Shown here: in pieces, positions 1 to 6,709 of the stretch
How positions within the stretch are numbered: position 1 is the stretch's first letter
How the letters are laid out: the number at the start of each line of letters is the position of its first letter
Assembly (NCBI GenBank): GCA_021732845.1
Contig: JAKFUF010000202.1
Span: 1-48,796, forward strand
Reading direction: 5' to 3'
From: Planctomycetaceae bacterium
GTDB lineage: Bacteria > Planctomycetota > Planctomycetia > Planctomycetales > Planctomycetaceae
DNA: 48,796 bases
Program-made: the position numbers and the translations under genes
Notes under the pieces: generated by a model
The model's input: the letters and a program-made list of their open reading frames with translations, nothing else
Told to the model about the DNA's origin: nothing
Databases searched by the model: none

Positions 1-67
1 GGATCCCGCGGCACCCGCCGATCCCGCAGCGGCCCCAGCCGCGCCAGCCGCAAATCCGAACGAATAG
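1..67 (+). CDS. C-terminal end of an unidentified protein (partial)
   Basis: Reading from base 2, an open frame runs into the window and ends at TAG 65-67. The 21 visible residues are almost only Ala, Pro, Asp and Asn, with DPAAPADPAAAPAA in the middle. Such Ala/Pro-rich tails are common on planctomycete secreted or coiled-coil proteins. Nothing can be said about function from this fragment, and chance openness over 66 bases cannot be excluded. Confidence 0.45.
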   Translation, partial: DPAAPADPAAAPAAPAANPNE

Positions 68-444
68 GTGGGTCCGAGCGATTTGTCTCGGGCCGTGTTT
101 TCGCCACCCAGAGATGACGATGTCGGCGGACACAAATTGCCGTGGGAGCGCAAAGTCGCTGACGCACTCCGTCACTCCATGGCGGTCACAGAGTGCTGGA
201 CGACACTGCGGCTGTCCCGGCGGCGTAAAGTCGCCTCGTTGGTCGAGGTGGGTTCGGGCCTTTGCACTACGACGCGCGCGTAGGTAGTGCATAGGCCCGG
301 CAACCACCGAGGTAAACTCGGTGGAGCGGCGACCATCACAGGCGTGGCAAGGACCGGTTGCGGCGGCCGTGAGCAACAACGTAGCCGAGTCACTCCGTGA
401 CTCGAACCCGGCCGGAGTGACTGGGCGACTTTGAGACTCACCGT
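68..444. repeat. Palindrome-rich non-coding stretch with stacked hairpins
   Basis: No convincing gene is present, but several consecutive inverted repeats are. CCTCG/CGAGG lies at 233-247. A 15-bp stem with one mismatch lies at 256-270 and 284-298 (GGGCCTTTGCACTAC against GTAGTGCATAGGCCC). CCACCGAG/CTCGGTGG is at 304-324, and CGAGTCAC/GTGACTCG is at 386-404. The motif AAAGTCGC recurs near 150 and 227. This could be a structured RNA, a nest of old interspersed repeats, or a recombination region next to the toxin cassettes. I see no promoter that would decide between these. Confidence 0.45.
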
Positions 445-541
445 AGCAAACGTAGGGTCCGCTTCGCGGACCACGAAGTACAGTTCGCATGGCTTGCGAG
501 GGAAATCACTCACGGTCCGCTAAGCGGACCCTACGCTTGCT
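445..541. repeat. Palindrome-ended element, copy 1
   Basis: Termini are inverted repeats of 18 bp with one mismatch, AGCAAACGTAGGGTCCGC at the left and GCGGACCCTACGCTTGCT at the right. Inside each end is a short hairpin, GGTCCGC-TTC-GCGGACC at the left and GGTCCGC-TAA-GCGGACC at the right. A second copy in the same orientation lies at 2086-2172 and differs at about four positions over 85 bp. On the minus strand both copies carry a short open frame beginning SDFPRKPCEL. The layout resembles a REP/BIME-type or MITE-type repeat. Confidence 0.75.
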
Positions 542-607
542 GGTAGTCGCTCGTAAAAATAGATAAACACATCCATCTCTCGACTCCACGAATTTATTGT
601 GAGTCGA

Positions 608-970
608 CTATAAATACTTGTCGACCGGCAGCTCGCATCCTAGCTCTTTAGCACGAAGGAAGAACTTCTTACTCAGACTTATATCTATTGGAACGCCATC
701 CGCCCCAGTGCGGTGCAATGCTCCAAGATTGAATGCTGCATTGGCATGGCCTAAATCTACGGCACACCTGAGAAGCCTCAATCCATTCTCAACATCTTTG
801 CCCACACCTTCCCCTCTAAGGTACATATCCGCCAAACCACACGTTGCTTCAACATTGCCCGTTTCCGCCAGTTCTTCAAAAACGGGAAACGCATCGCTAA
901 ATCGGCCCTCATTGTAGGCAAATATCGCATCTTCTAGAAGTGTTTCGGCCTGGTGCTCAGATGATGACAT
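608..970 (-). CDS. Sel1-repeat protein, probable immunity partner of the ART-type toxin
   Basis: A 120-residue protein starting at ATG 970 (MSSSEHQ), chosen because the open frame upstream of it overlaps the toxin gene. Residues about 20-110 form Sel1/TPR-like helical repeats: NEGRFSDAFPVFEELAETG, then GLADMYLRGEGVGKDVENG, then AAFNLGALHRTGADG. It lies 34 bp downstream of the toxin gene on the same strand, the usual place for an immunity gene in polymorphic-toxin loci. Its base composition is visibly more AT-rich than the flanking planctomycete genes, which suggests transfer. There is no signal peptide, so it is expected in the cytoplasm. The Sel1 fold is confident; the immunity role is inferred from position. 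Confidence 0.7.
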   Translation of the reverse strand: MSSSEHQAETLLEDAIFAYNEGRFSDAFPVFEELAETGNVEATCGLADMYLRGEGVGKDVENGLRLLRCAVDLGHANAAFNLGALHRTGADGVPIDISLSKKFFLRAKELGCELPVDKYL

Positions 971-1004
971 TGTGAATCGCCCGCTGGAAAGAACCAGTTC
1001 TTGC

Positions 1005-2144
1005 TTATTGATTTGGCGTGTAGTTCGGATTCCGAGTCCAATCGCCGGGTTTAACGACTTCCCGACCTTTGCAGTCGACAGAGACCTTGCCAACTCTTTT
1101 GATGCGTTCCGTCGGAATTCGACGCGGGGTAGCAATCTCCGCTTCGCCCTTTGGAAGTTGCTGGACCGCATTCGGAGCATGTAACCCCGTGTCAAAACCG
1201 GGGACACCTTCAACTTCAACTACAACTCCGCCCTCACCGGCAAACTCCACAGGCGTCCTAAGACCCGCTGAACCGCCTCTGCCAGGAACAGGTCCAAGTC
1301 CTCGAAACGCACTGTCTTTGGCACCACCGACGTGCTCCGCAAGGTTTATGTTGGTTCCACCATCAGGTAGTCCATTTGCAATTACCTCATCTACCGTGAT
1401 CCCACTGGTCCCGTGGAAGCCTCGTGAGGGAACGGCTTCGACCAGTTTGCCGGTTTCAGCTGTTGCTTGTATCGCTCCTGACGGCGAACGAGGAAACGCA
1501 GCACTCGGACTAGCCTCTGTGTTTGCGGCCTTACATGGGTCACAAGGATCCAAGTCATCATCTGAATTCGTTGACTTGGGTTCATCCGAATCATTGTGAA
1601 CCAAGACTCCCCACTCACCAACCCGGTAGCAGTGGTCTCCGTCCACCTCGACATTGTACACCGGCTCTTCCCACGCATCCAACTCGTACCGCTCGACGCG
1701 GCAGGTGGATTTCCACAGTGACACATCGTGCGCTGGCGTCAGTTTTCCGGCTGGAATCCACGCGTCGTGTGATGGCGACCAGATCGGATGCAGCGGGGTG
1801 ACGCGAATTGGTTCGGGGTGGCCGGAGAGGTGCAGGGTGCCGGTTGAGCCACGACTGTGGCGGAAGACGCTGAGGACGATGCGGCCGGGGCCGGGGGGAA
1901 TTATGGGACAGTCGGCAATGGCGGTGACTTCCACGGGGCCGGACAGGCCCAGGCGTGGCAGGTCGAGGTTGAACTTGTCGCCGGGGTTGGGCCACTGGCC
2001 GCCGAAGAAGCCGAGCGGCCGCAGCAGGTCGGCTTCGATTGTCCCAGCCTCGCCCTGGTCCTGCCGGACGGTCACCAAACGCCAGGTGTCCGCTTCGCGG
2101 ACCACGAAGCACAGTTCGCATGGCTTGCGAGGGAAATCGCTCAC
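1005..2144 (-). CDS. 5'-truncated Hint domain fused to an ADP-ribosyltransferase-like toxin
   Basis: A 379-residue frame with a GTG start (2142-2144) inside the palindrome element at 2086-2172, so its first ~19 residues are element-encoded. From TWRLVTVRQDQ onward it is nearly identical to the Hint domain of the next cassette, including VTPLHPIWSPSH and the closing YRVGEWGVLVHN with its terminal Asn. The N-terminal Hint segment with Cys1 is missing, so self-cleavage is unlikely. After a short linker, the last ~150 residues hold FHGTS, GGTNINLAEHV and GEAEIATPRRIPTERI. These match the order of ADP-ribosyltransferase toxin motifs (first-strand H or R, an STS-like region, a terminal ExE). The parent RHS-like protein is absent. 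It may be a silent donor cassette or a free-standing gene. Confidence 0.6.
   Translation of the reverse strand: MSDFPRKPCELCFVVREADTWRLVTVRQDQGEAGTIEADLLRPLGFFGGQWPNPGDKFNLDLPRLGLSGPVEVTAIADCPIIPPGPGRIVLSVFRHSRGSTGTLHLSGHPEPIRVTPLHPIWSPSHDAWIPAGKLTPAHDVSLWKSTCRVERYELDAWEEPVYNVEVDGDHCYRVGEWGVLVHNDSDEPKSTNSDDDLDPCDPCKAANTEASPSAAFPRSPSGAIQATAETGKLVEAVPSRGFHGTSGITVDEVIANGLPDGGTNINLAEHVGGAKDSAFRGLGPVPGRGGSAGLRTPVEFAGEGGVVVEVEGVPGFDTGLHAPNAVQQLPKGEAEIATPRRIPTERIKRVGKVSVDCKGREVVKPGDWTRNPNYTPNQ
1617..2085 (-). repeat. Duplicated Hint-coding segment, copy 1
   Basis: This stretch is close to base-for-base the same as 3245-3713, differing at scattered, mostly silent positions. It covers the middle and end of the Hint domain. 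Homology stops abruptly at the palindrome element on one side and at the toxin-specific 3' part on the other, as expected for cassette exchange through the conserved Hint region. Confidence 0.85.
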
Positions 2145-2172
2145 GGTCCGCTAAGCGGACACTACGCTTGCT
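2086..2172. repeat. Palindrome-ended element, copy 2
   Basis: Direct copy of the element at 445-541, with the right terminus GCGGACACTACGCTTGCT intact. The left terminus is cut short where it joins the Hint-coding sequence (GCCAGGTGTCCGC). The junction replaces the first part of the Hint domain that is still present in the neighbouring cassette, and the element supplies the GTG start now available to the truncated toxin frame. Confidence 0.7.
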
Positions 2173-2306
2173 CAAACCGTACGACTGACAGCAGTTGAAA
2201 ATTCGGCAAGAATACTACGTTAAATGCCGACATTGAACATTACGCCCAATTAAGATTCTCTGTGCAACGCAGATTTTCAGATCGGTGACCGAATATTAAG
2301 CGCAAG

Positions 2307-2759
2307 TCATTCCACTATTTCCACAGAGATCTTGCCACTGTGCTCCAAGTCCTCAAGGATATCTTTGTTACCCAGTTGCCCTAGGCCAAGTGGCAAATCA
2401 ACGGCCACGTAAGTGCTAGAATACCATTCATGCTGCAAGCCAGAGTGCATAACCCATTGCTGGACAATAGAGTTGGTGCCAGCCTGTTCATTGTTGTTTG
2501 CAATCGCAATTCGTAAGACCCTGTGTCCTTCTTTGTGTACGATTCTTTGAAACGTGAACTCTTCATCGGTTTCAACAGTGTCACCGAGAGCGATTCCGTA
2601 TGTGAAGAATGGCACGCAACAAATCTTAAATGTCCGTTCAGTTACTCTTTTAGCCCATAACTGCTCAAAGCGACCGGGCATCCCGTAAACTGACAGGTCT
2701 GCGCGGATGAAGAAGTCGGATGTGTGGACGGGGTCATAGTGCCAAGCGAGATTATCCAT
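2307..2759 (-). CDS. DUF4265 protein, probable immunity partner of the HNH toxin
   Basis: A 150-residue protein from ATG 2759 (MDNLAWHYDP), two bases after the toxin stop. A TTG at 2765 that overlaps the toxin TGA is a possible alternative start. Family-like signatures are FEQLWAKRV, then CCVPFFTYGIALGDTVETD, then FQRIVHKEGHRVLRIAI. These fit DUF4265, a small domain repeatedly found beside polymorphic-toxin nucleases as an immunity protein. No signal peptide or membrane segment is present, so it should act in the cytoplasm. Its AT content is higher than in neighbouring core genes, which suggests acquisition with the toxin. Family assignment is fairly confident; the neutralised target is inferred from tight coupling to the HNH toxin gene. 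Confidence 0.75.
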   Translation of the reverse strand: MDNLAWHYDPVHTSDFFIRADLSVYGMPGRFEQLWAKRVTERTFKICCVPFFTYGIALGDTVETDEEFTFQRIVHKEGHRVLRIAIANNNEQAGTNSIVQQWVMHSGLQHEWYSSTYVAVDLPLGLGQLGNKDILEDLEHSGKISVEIVE

Positions 2760-2761
2760 CG

Positions 2762-3877
2762 TCAACTCCCATATCTATTTTGCCAGGAGTCCTTCATCCA
2801 TTGAGGCCACCATTGAGGCGGCCAATCACCATGATAATTGCTTGGCGGAGTTTTTGGGCATTCTCTTGCTCCTTTTGAGCAATTGCAGTGCTTGCAGGCT
2901 GGAGTGATGTTTGGAGGGGTCAGGTCTCCATCCTTGCTCCTGGGATGTACATGATCCAGGTCGGTAGATGGATTTTGTCGACAGTATGCACACGGGGGCC
3001 GACTCTCACCTTCGGGAAATTCTTCATCTCTCATTGACTGGGGAATCTTCTTCCCGGCGCATGGTCCGCCTTTAGCCCCTGCAGGAATCGGGGGGGCCAC
3101 AGGAGTTACCGGAGGTGTGACAGTTTCTCCTTGCCCAAAATAATTGCAAGACGCGATGCATTCTCGATCTTCGCGCTCTTCTGCACCACCAGTAGCCAGG
3201 GGAATGTCATTGTCCGATTCATTATGTACCAGCAAGCCTCTCTGGCCAACGCGGTAGCAGTGGTCTCCGTCCACCTCGACATTGTACACCGGCTCTTCCC
3301 GCGCATCCAACTCGTACCGCTCGACGCGGCACGTGGATTTCCACAGCGACACATCGTGTGCGGGCGTCAGTTTGCCGGCTGGAATCCATGCCTCATGTGA
3401 GGGGGACCAGATCGGATGCAGCGGGGTGACGCGAATTGGCTCTGTGTGGCCGACGAGATAGAGCGCGCCGGTTGAGCCACGGCTGTGGCGGAAGACGCTG
3501 AGGACGATGCGGCCGGGGCCAGGGGGAATTGTGGGGCAGGCGGCGATGGCGGTGACTTGCACGGGGCCGGACAGGCCCAGGCGTGGCAGGTCGAGGTTCA
3601 ACTCGTCACCAGGGTTTGGCCACTGGCCGCCAAAGAAGTCGATCGGTCGCAGCAGGTCGGCTTCGATTGTCCCAGCGTCGCCCTGGTCCTGCCGGACGGT
3701 CACCAACCGCCAGGTCTCCGGGTCGATGCGGGTTTCCGCGGTCTCTTCGAAATGGTCGCGTTCAGCGTGGTTGTAAGTGGCCAGGCGGTCGCCCGCCGCA
3801 AGCTCATCCAGCCGCCTGAACCCGTCAGGCAACTGCGCCAGCGCGTCGCCGGGGAAGCAGTTCCCCGCCGGAACCAT
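2762..3877 (-). CDS. Hint domain plus HNH nuclease polymorphic toxin (orphan cassette)
   Basis: 371 residues from ATG 3877. Residues ~6-220 are a full Hint autoprocessing domain: Cys7 in NCFPGDALAQLPDG, the GDRLATYN turn, VTPLHPIWSPSH, and the terminal YRVGQRGLLVHN whose Asn closes the domain. Residues ~275-350 are an HNH nuclease with CAYC, LDHVHPRSKDGD and CKHCNCSKGA (paired Cys ligands and the catalytic DH). The expected activity is release by Hint cleavage and cutting of nucleic acid in a competitor. Upstream of ATG 3877 the frame stays open to a TAG at 4031-4033 and encodes a Lys/Pro-rich linker (KQAKPKKPAKKGGGCG) without any usual start codon. That marks this as the C-terminal piece of a larger, lost RHS-like protein. 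Its immunity gene follows directly. Confidence 0.8.
   Translation of the reverse strand: MVPAGNCFPGDALAQLPDGFRRLDELAAGDRLATYNHAERDHFEETAETRIDPETWRLVTVRQDQGDAGTIEADLLRPIDFFGGQWPNPGDELNLDLPRLGLSGPVQVTAIAACPTIPPGPGRIVLSVFRHSRGSTGALYLVGHTEPIRVTPLHPIWSPSHEAWIPAGKLTPAHDVSLWKSTCRVERYELDAREEPVYNVEVDGDHCYRVGQRGLLVHNESDNDIPLATGGAEEREDRECIASCNYFGQGETVTPPVTPVAPPIPAGAKGGPCAGKKIPQSMRDEEFPEGESRPPCAYCRQNPSTDLDHVHPRSKDGDLTPPNITPACKHCNCSKGARECPKTPPSNYHGDWPPQWWPQWMKDSWQNRYGS
3245..3713 (-). repeat. Duplicated Hint-coding segment, copy 2
   Basis: Partner of 1617-2085. Here the Hint domain continues to its N-terminal Cys, so this copy is the more complete of the two and shows what the first has lost. Confidence 0.85.
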
Positions 3878-4030
3878 CGCGCTCCGCCCGCAGCCACCGC
3901 CCTTCTTGGCGGGCTTCTTCGGCTTGGCCTGCTTTGGCAGCTTGTTCTTGGAAACCGGTGGCTTCGGCAGCGGACAAAGGCCCGCCGGGGCCGCGCAGAT
4001 GTGGACGGTGGAGTGCGCTGGGTGACTGGT

Positions 4031-4312
4031 CTACAAGGTGCCGCGTTCGAGTTCCTCGAGATAGAGGAACTCTGGTGCTTTCACGCCGGCCTGCTGGCGG
4101 ATTTTCACGAGTTCCGGCGACTCGAAGAACTGCCGCGCGTTCTGCAGCGACGACCAAACCGAGAAATGAACGATTCGGTTGGCATCCGTGTCGAAGCGCA
4201 GCAACTGGTAGCTGATCTCGCCGGCGGCTTTGCGGATGCCAGCGGCCCGGTCGAAGACGACTTTCCAGGCGGCGTAGGATTCGACTTCGTGAATGATCAA
4301 CACAGACGGCAT
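4031..4312 (-). CDS. Small ABM/dimeric alpha-beta barrel-type protein
   Basis: A 93-residue protein (MPSVLIIHEVESYAAWK). The pattern of a first strand, a short helix with AAWKVVFDRAAGIRKAAG, a strand IVHFSVWSS and a final helix SPELVKIRQQAG is typical of the antibiotic-biosynthesis-monooxygenase-like ferredoxin-fold dimers. Those proteins range from heme or quinone oxygenases to proteins without enzymatic role; no catalytic residue can be assigned here. An AGGT lies upstream of the ATG. Its stop codon is in the same frame as the Lys/Pro linker remnant of the HNH toxin cassette that follows, which suggests the cassette recombined in just behind this gene. Confidence 0.55.
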   Translation of the reverse strand: MPSVLIIHEVESYAAWKVVFDRAAGIRKAAGEISYQLLRFDTDANRIVHFSVWSSLQNARQFFESPELVKIRQQAGVKAPEFLYLEELERGTL

Positions 4313-4470
4313 GGGCGGGACCTTGCGTTCGCGGCATTCGGTGCCACCATTTGAGCAGCACGCTCGAAGTGGCGAGGCCGACTATAGCAAATGGCTGGGG
4401 CACGCTCAGAATCATCGGCGATGCTGCGTGATGTATAATCGCGGGTGACAAGGTCCGGCCTTGGACGAGT

Positions 4471-4622
4471 CAATTTCAAATTTCAGGTTTCAAATTTCAC
4501 AGTAAAATGTCTTTTCACGGCATCAGGCCTCTCGAGCGAGAGTTACGTACTTCAGTGCGGAGGCGTGGCGAACATTTCGATGTGGCCACAGTGACTGTGA
4601 AATTTGAAATTGAGATTTGAAA
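4471..4622. repeat. Inverted AAATTTGAAATC-type repeat
   Basis: The left arm at 4471-4503 and the right arm at 4594-4622 both reduce to ACTGTGAAATTTGAAA followed by further TTGAAAT units, in opposite orientation. A third copy lies at 33109-33143 and a degenerate pair at 41309-41357. These AT-rich runs stand out in a GC-rich genome. The rest of 4313-4661 holds no gene I can support. Confidence 0.65.
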
Positions 4623-4661
4623 ATGACTGTTGTCGGCACCCGCAATTCCAAGAGCGCAACA

Positions 4662-4976
4662 TCACAGCGTACCTTGGCGGCAGACCGGACACCTGGCAAA
4701 ATCACCTTCGGGTGCTACCCGCTCGCACCGCTCGCCGCAGGATTCGCACGATCCAGTCTGAGTGAAACTGGGTGGCTCAAAACCTTGCGGCAGTTCTCCG
4801 CGGCGCTGCAGAATTTGCCGCGCGCCCAGCAGGCGACGATGCCGCAGGCGGACGAAATCTACCAGCGAGAACGCGCGTTCCACCAGCCATGCGTTTTCGG
4901 CCCACCACTCAGACCAGGGCGGAACGCTCAGCGGTTCATGAACCGCTTTTCGAAAGTAGATCAGGCATTCTTCCAT
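4662..4976 (-). CDS. Small zinc-ribbon protein
   Basis: 104 residues from ATG 4976 (MEECLIYFRKAVHEPL), preceded by GAGG eight bases upstream. The N-terminal 60 residues are Trp/Arg-rich and helical (WSEWWAENAWLVERAF). The C-terminus holds CESC and CPVC about 20 residues apart, a likely zinc ribbon. It lies 74 bp after the dehydratase gene on the same strand and may be co-transcribed. No family name is recognised. The frame continues open upstream into the dehydratase gene, but that part is a shadow of the enzyme. Confidence 0.6.
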   Translation of the reverse strand: MEECLIYFRKAVHEPLSVPPWSEWWAENAWLVERAFSLVDFVRLRHRRLLGARQILQRRGELPQGFEPPSFTQTGSCESCGERCERVAPEGDFARCPVCRQGTL

Positions 4977-5050
4977 AGCTTTACCTCGTCGCTCTTTGCG
5001 ATACGCCACCCATGCGCGGACGTTCAAATTGCCGGTGACCTCTCCTAATT

Positions 5051-6202
5051 CTACGCCTTCGTAAACTCCTTGATCCACCGGCCATCCCAGAGTGACGGAA
5101 ACGGGTTGCGCTGGGGCGGGTGGGCGGCGATGGCAGCTTCGTTCAGTTCGATTCCCAGGCCGGGCCTGGTTGGCAGGTGGTATTCGCCGTTGTGGCACGG
5201 ATCCCAACCGTGGACAAAATCCCGCCGCCAGGGAACGTCGAAGTCGCCGAAGTTTTCCTGCACCAGCACATGCGGCGTGGACCAGCCGAAGTGGATCGCG
5301 GCGCAGAGAGCCACGGGTCCGATGGAACAGTGCGGGGCGAGCCGCAGATCCTGTGGCTGCATCAGCGCGGCAACCTTCTTGCCGACAGACAGGCCGCCGC
5401 AATGCGCCAGGTCCAACTGCACGATGTCGCAGGCCCGCAATGAGGCGAGCCGGGAAAAGTCTTCGAGAGAGTAAACGCGTTCACCCGCGGCAATGGGAAA
5501 CGGCAGCCGCTGTTTGACCTCCCGGAGCAGGTCCAGGCTCCATGGGCTGACTGGTTCTTCGTACCAGGCCGGACGGCAGTGGCCCAGGCGACGGCCCATC
5601 TCCACGGCGCACTCCACCGACAGCCGGCCGTGGACTTCGATCATCAGATCGACCTTGTCGCCCACCGCCTCCCGCACTGCGACCACAATCGCCTCCGCCT
5701 CCTGCATCGCCTCGGCGGACATCTCCTTCCACGCCGTGCCGAAAGGATCGAACTTCATCGCCCGGTAGCCACGGGCGACGACAGCGCGGGCCTTGGCCGC
5801 ATAGTCGGAGGGGGTGACGGCACCGCCGTACCAGCCATTGGCATAGGCCGGCAGGTGTTCGCGAGCCCGGCCCCCCAGCAGCTTGTACACCGGCTGGCCA
5901 CAGGCCTTGCCAATCAGATCCCACAGGGCGATTTCCACTCCGCTGATCGCCGTCAGGATCGTCGCTCCGCCCTGATACTGGTCGCGAATGAGGTCGCCGA
6001 CAAGGCGTTCGATGTCAAAGGGATCCGCACCCAACACCCGCTCCTCGACCCATTCCCGCAGCAGCGACTGCACCGCCCGATCCTGCCATTCCAGCGAAGC
6101 CTCGCCGATCCCCGTCAGCCCGGTGTCGGTGGTGAGCCGTACAAACAGGTAATTCCGCAGACCCGCATGCGTGAGGAAGGTTTCAAGCTGCGTGATTTTC
6201 AT
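5051..6202 (-). CDS. Enolase-superfamily (mandelate racemase/galactonate dehydratase-like) enzyme
   Basis: 383 residues from ATG 6202 (MKITQLETF), the normal start of this family; an in-frame ATG at 6268 would add an atypical tail. Barrel motifs are in order: MKFDPFG, DLMIEVHGR (metal Asp and a His), WYEEPVSP (metal Glu), IAAGERV (metal Glu), VQLDLAHCGG and APHCSIGP. The EVHGR arrangement resembles the D-galactonate/sugar-acid dehydratase branch, in which a 2-keto-3-deoxy acid is formed by Mg-dependent proton abstraction. The exact sugar acid cannot be read from sequence. It is a cytoplasmic enzyme of normal family length. The only same-strand neighbour downstream is the zinc-ribbon protein, so no catabolic operon is visible. 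Confidence 0.85.
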   Translation of the reverse strand: MKITQLETFLTHAGLRNYLFVRLTTDTGLTGIGEASLEWQDRAVQSLLREWVEERVLGADPFDIERLVGDLIRDQYQGGATILTAISGVEIALWDLIGKACGQPVYKLLGGRAREHLPAYANGWYGGAVTPSDYAAKARAVVARGYRAMKFDPFGTAWKEMSAEAMQEAEAIVVAVREAVGDKVDLMIEVHGRLSVECAVEMGRRLGHCRPAWYEEPVSPWSLDLLREVKQRLPFPIAAGERVYSLEDFSRLASLRACDIVQLDLAHCGGLSVGKKVAALMQPQDLRLAPHCSIGPVALCAAIHFGWSTPHVLVQENFGDFDVPWRRDFVHGWDPCHNGEYHLPTRPGLGIELNEAAIAAHPPQRNPFPSLWDGRWIKEFTKA

Positions 6203-6311
6203 GGGATGGGGATCCAGAGCAAGAGAAGCGGCTCGGGCTGATGATATCGGCTGAGAATTGGATGCCACAGCACGACGTGCGCTGAAGGAGGGGCAGACCA
6301 GTTCTCAAAAA

Positions 6312-6466
6312 GTCAGCCGGAACGCGTTAGCGCGCGTTAGCGTCCGGTTCGTGGCGTTGGCGTCTTCCGATCATCCTCCAGCCGGGGGCTAAGGCCGGCT
6401 AAGGCCCTCCGGCTCATTGGCTGTGCGGCTCGTCAAAAATCGACAGTTATTCTTGCCGCCGTCCTT
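6312..6466 (-). repeat. Interspersed palindromic element, copy A (reverse orientation)
   Basis: Core arms are CAGCCGGAACGCGTTAGCG and GGCTAAGGCCCTCCGGCT. The flank towards 6466 (TCGACAGTTATTCTTGCCG) is the reverse complement of the left flank of copies at 16825 and 29275. The region from 6203 to 6643 has no gene; it contains this copy and the abutting copy B. Confidence 0.7.
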
Positions 6467-6552
6467 AGCGCGCATTAGCGTCCGGTTCTCGCATTTGCGC
6501 GATCGCCGCTTTTTAGCGAGCTCAGAACCGGGGCCTAACGGCCTCCGGCTGA
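6465..6552. repeat. Interspersed palindromic element, copy B (core only)
   Basis: A shorter relative that directly abuts copy A. It has one arm TTAGCGTCCGGTTC, an inner hairpin with GCGATCGCCGC, and the closing arm GAACCGGGGCCTAACGGCC. It lacks the conserved outer flanks. Confidence 0.6.
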
Positions 6553-6643
6553 TTTAAGCTTGGCTTTGAAGGCAAAGTTCGAAATTTCACCGAATCCGCA
6601 GGAATTTGTTCAAGTTCCGGCGCACGGCGCAAAGTGTTCCATA

Positions 6644-6672
6644 TTGACAGTAAATCCATTCATCAGTAAAAG
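6644..6672 (+). promoter_or_regulatory. Candidate sigma-70-type promoter for the glycan locus
   Basis: A perfect TTGACA (6644-6649) is followed after 17 bp by TAAAAG (6667-6672). This would start transcription about 30 bases before the ATG at 6710. The -10 match is weak, so it is a candidate only. Confidence 0.4.
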
Positions 6673-6709
6673 CCGTGCCAAAATAAGACATGTGCAGGGA
6701 GGCACAGTG

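Noticed and set aside
172-513. Open frame on the minus strand sharing its first residues with the truncated toxin
   Set aside because: The shared residues come from the palindrome element; the remainder reads through hairpins and has no domain-like pattern.
3485-4354. Long plus-strand open frame of 289 codons
   Set aside because: It runs antisense to the Hint toxin and the ABM-like gene, is Arg/Gly/Ala-rich, and has no recognisable motif.
4434-4439. Perfect TATAAT on the plus strand
   Set aside because: No -35 at the right distance and no plus-strand gene downstream.
4977-5402. Upstream extension of the zinc-ribbon protein to 246 residues
   Set aside because: The extension overlaps the dehydratase gene in another frame; a good ribosome site lies before ATG 4976.
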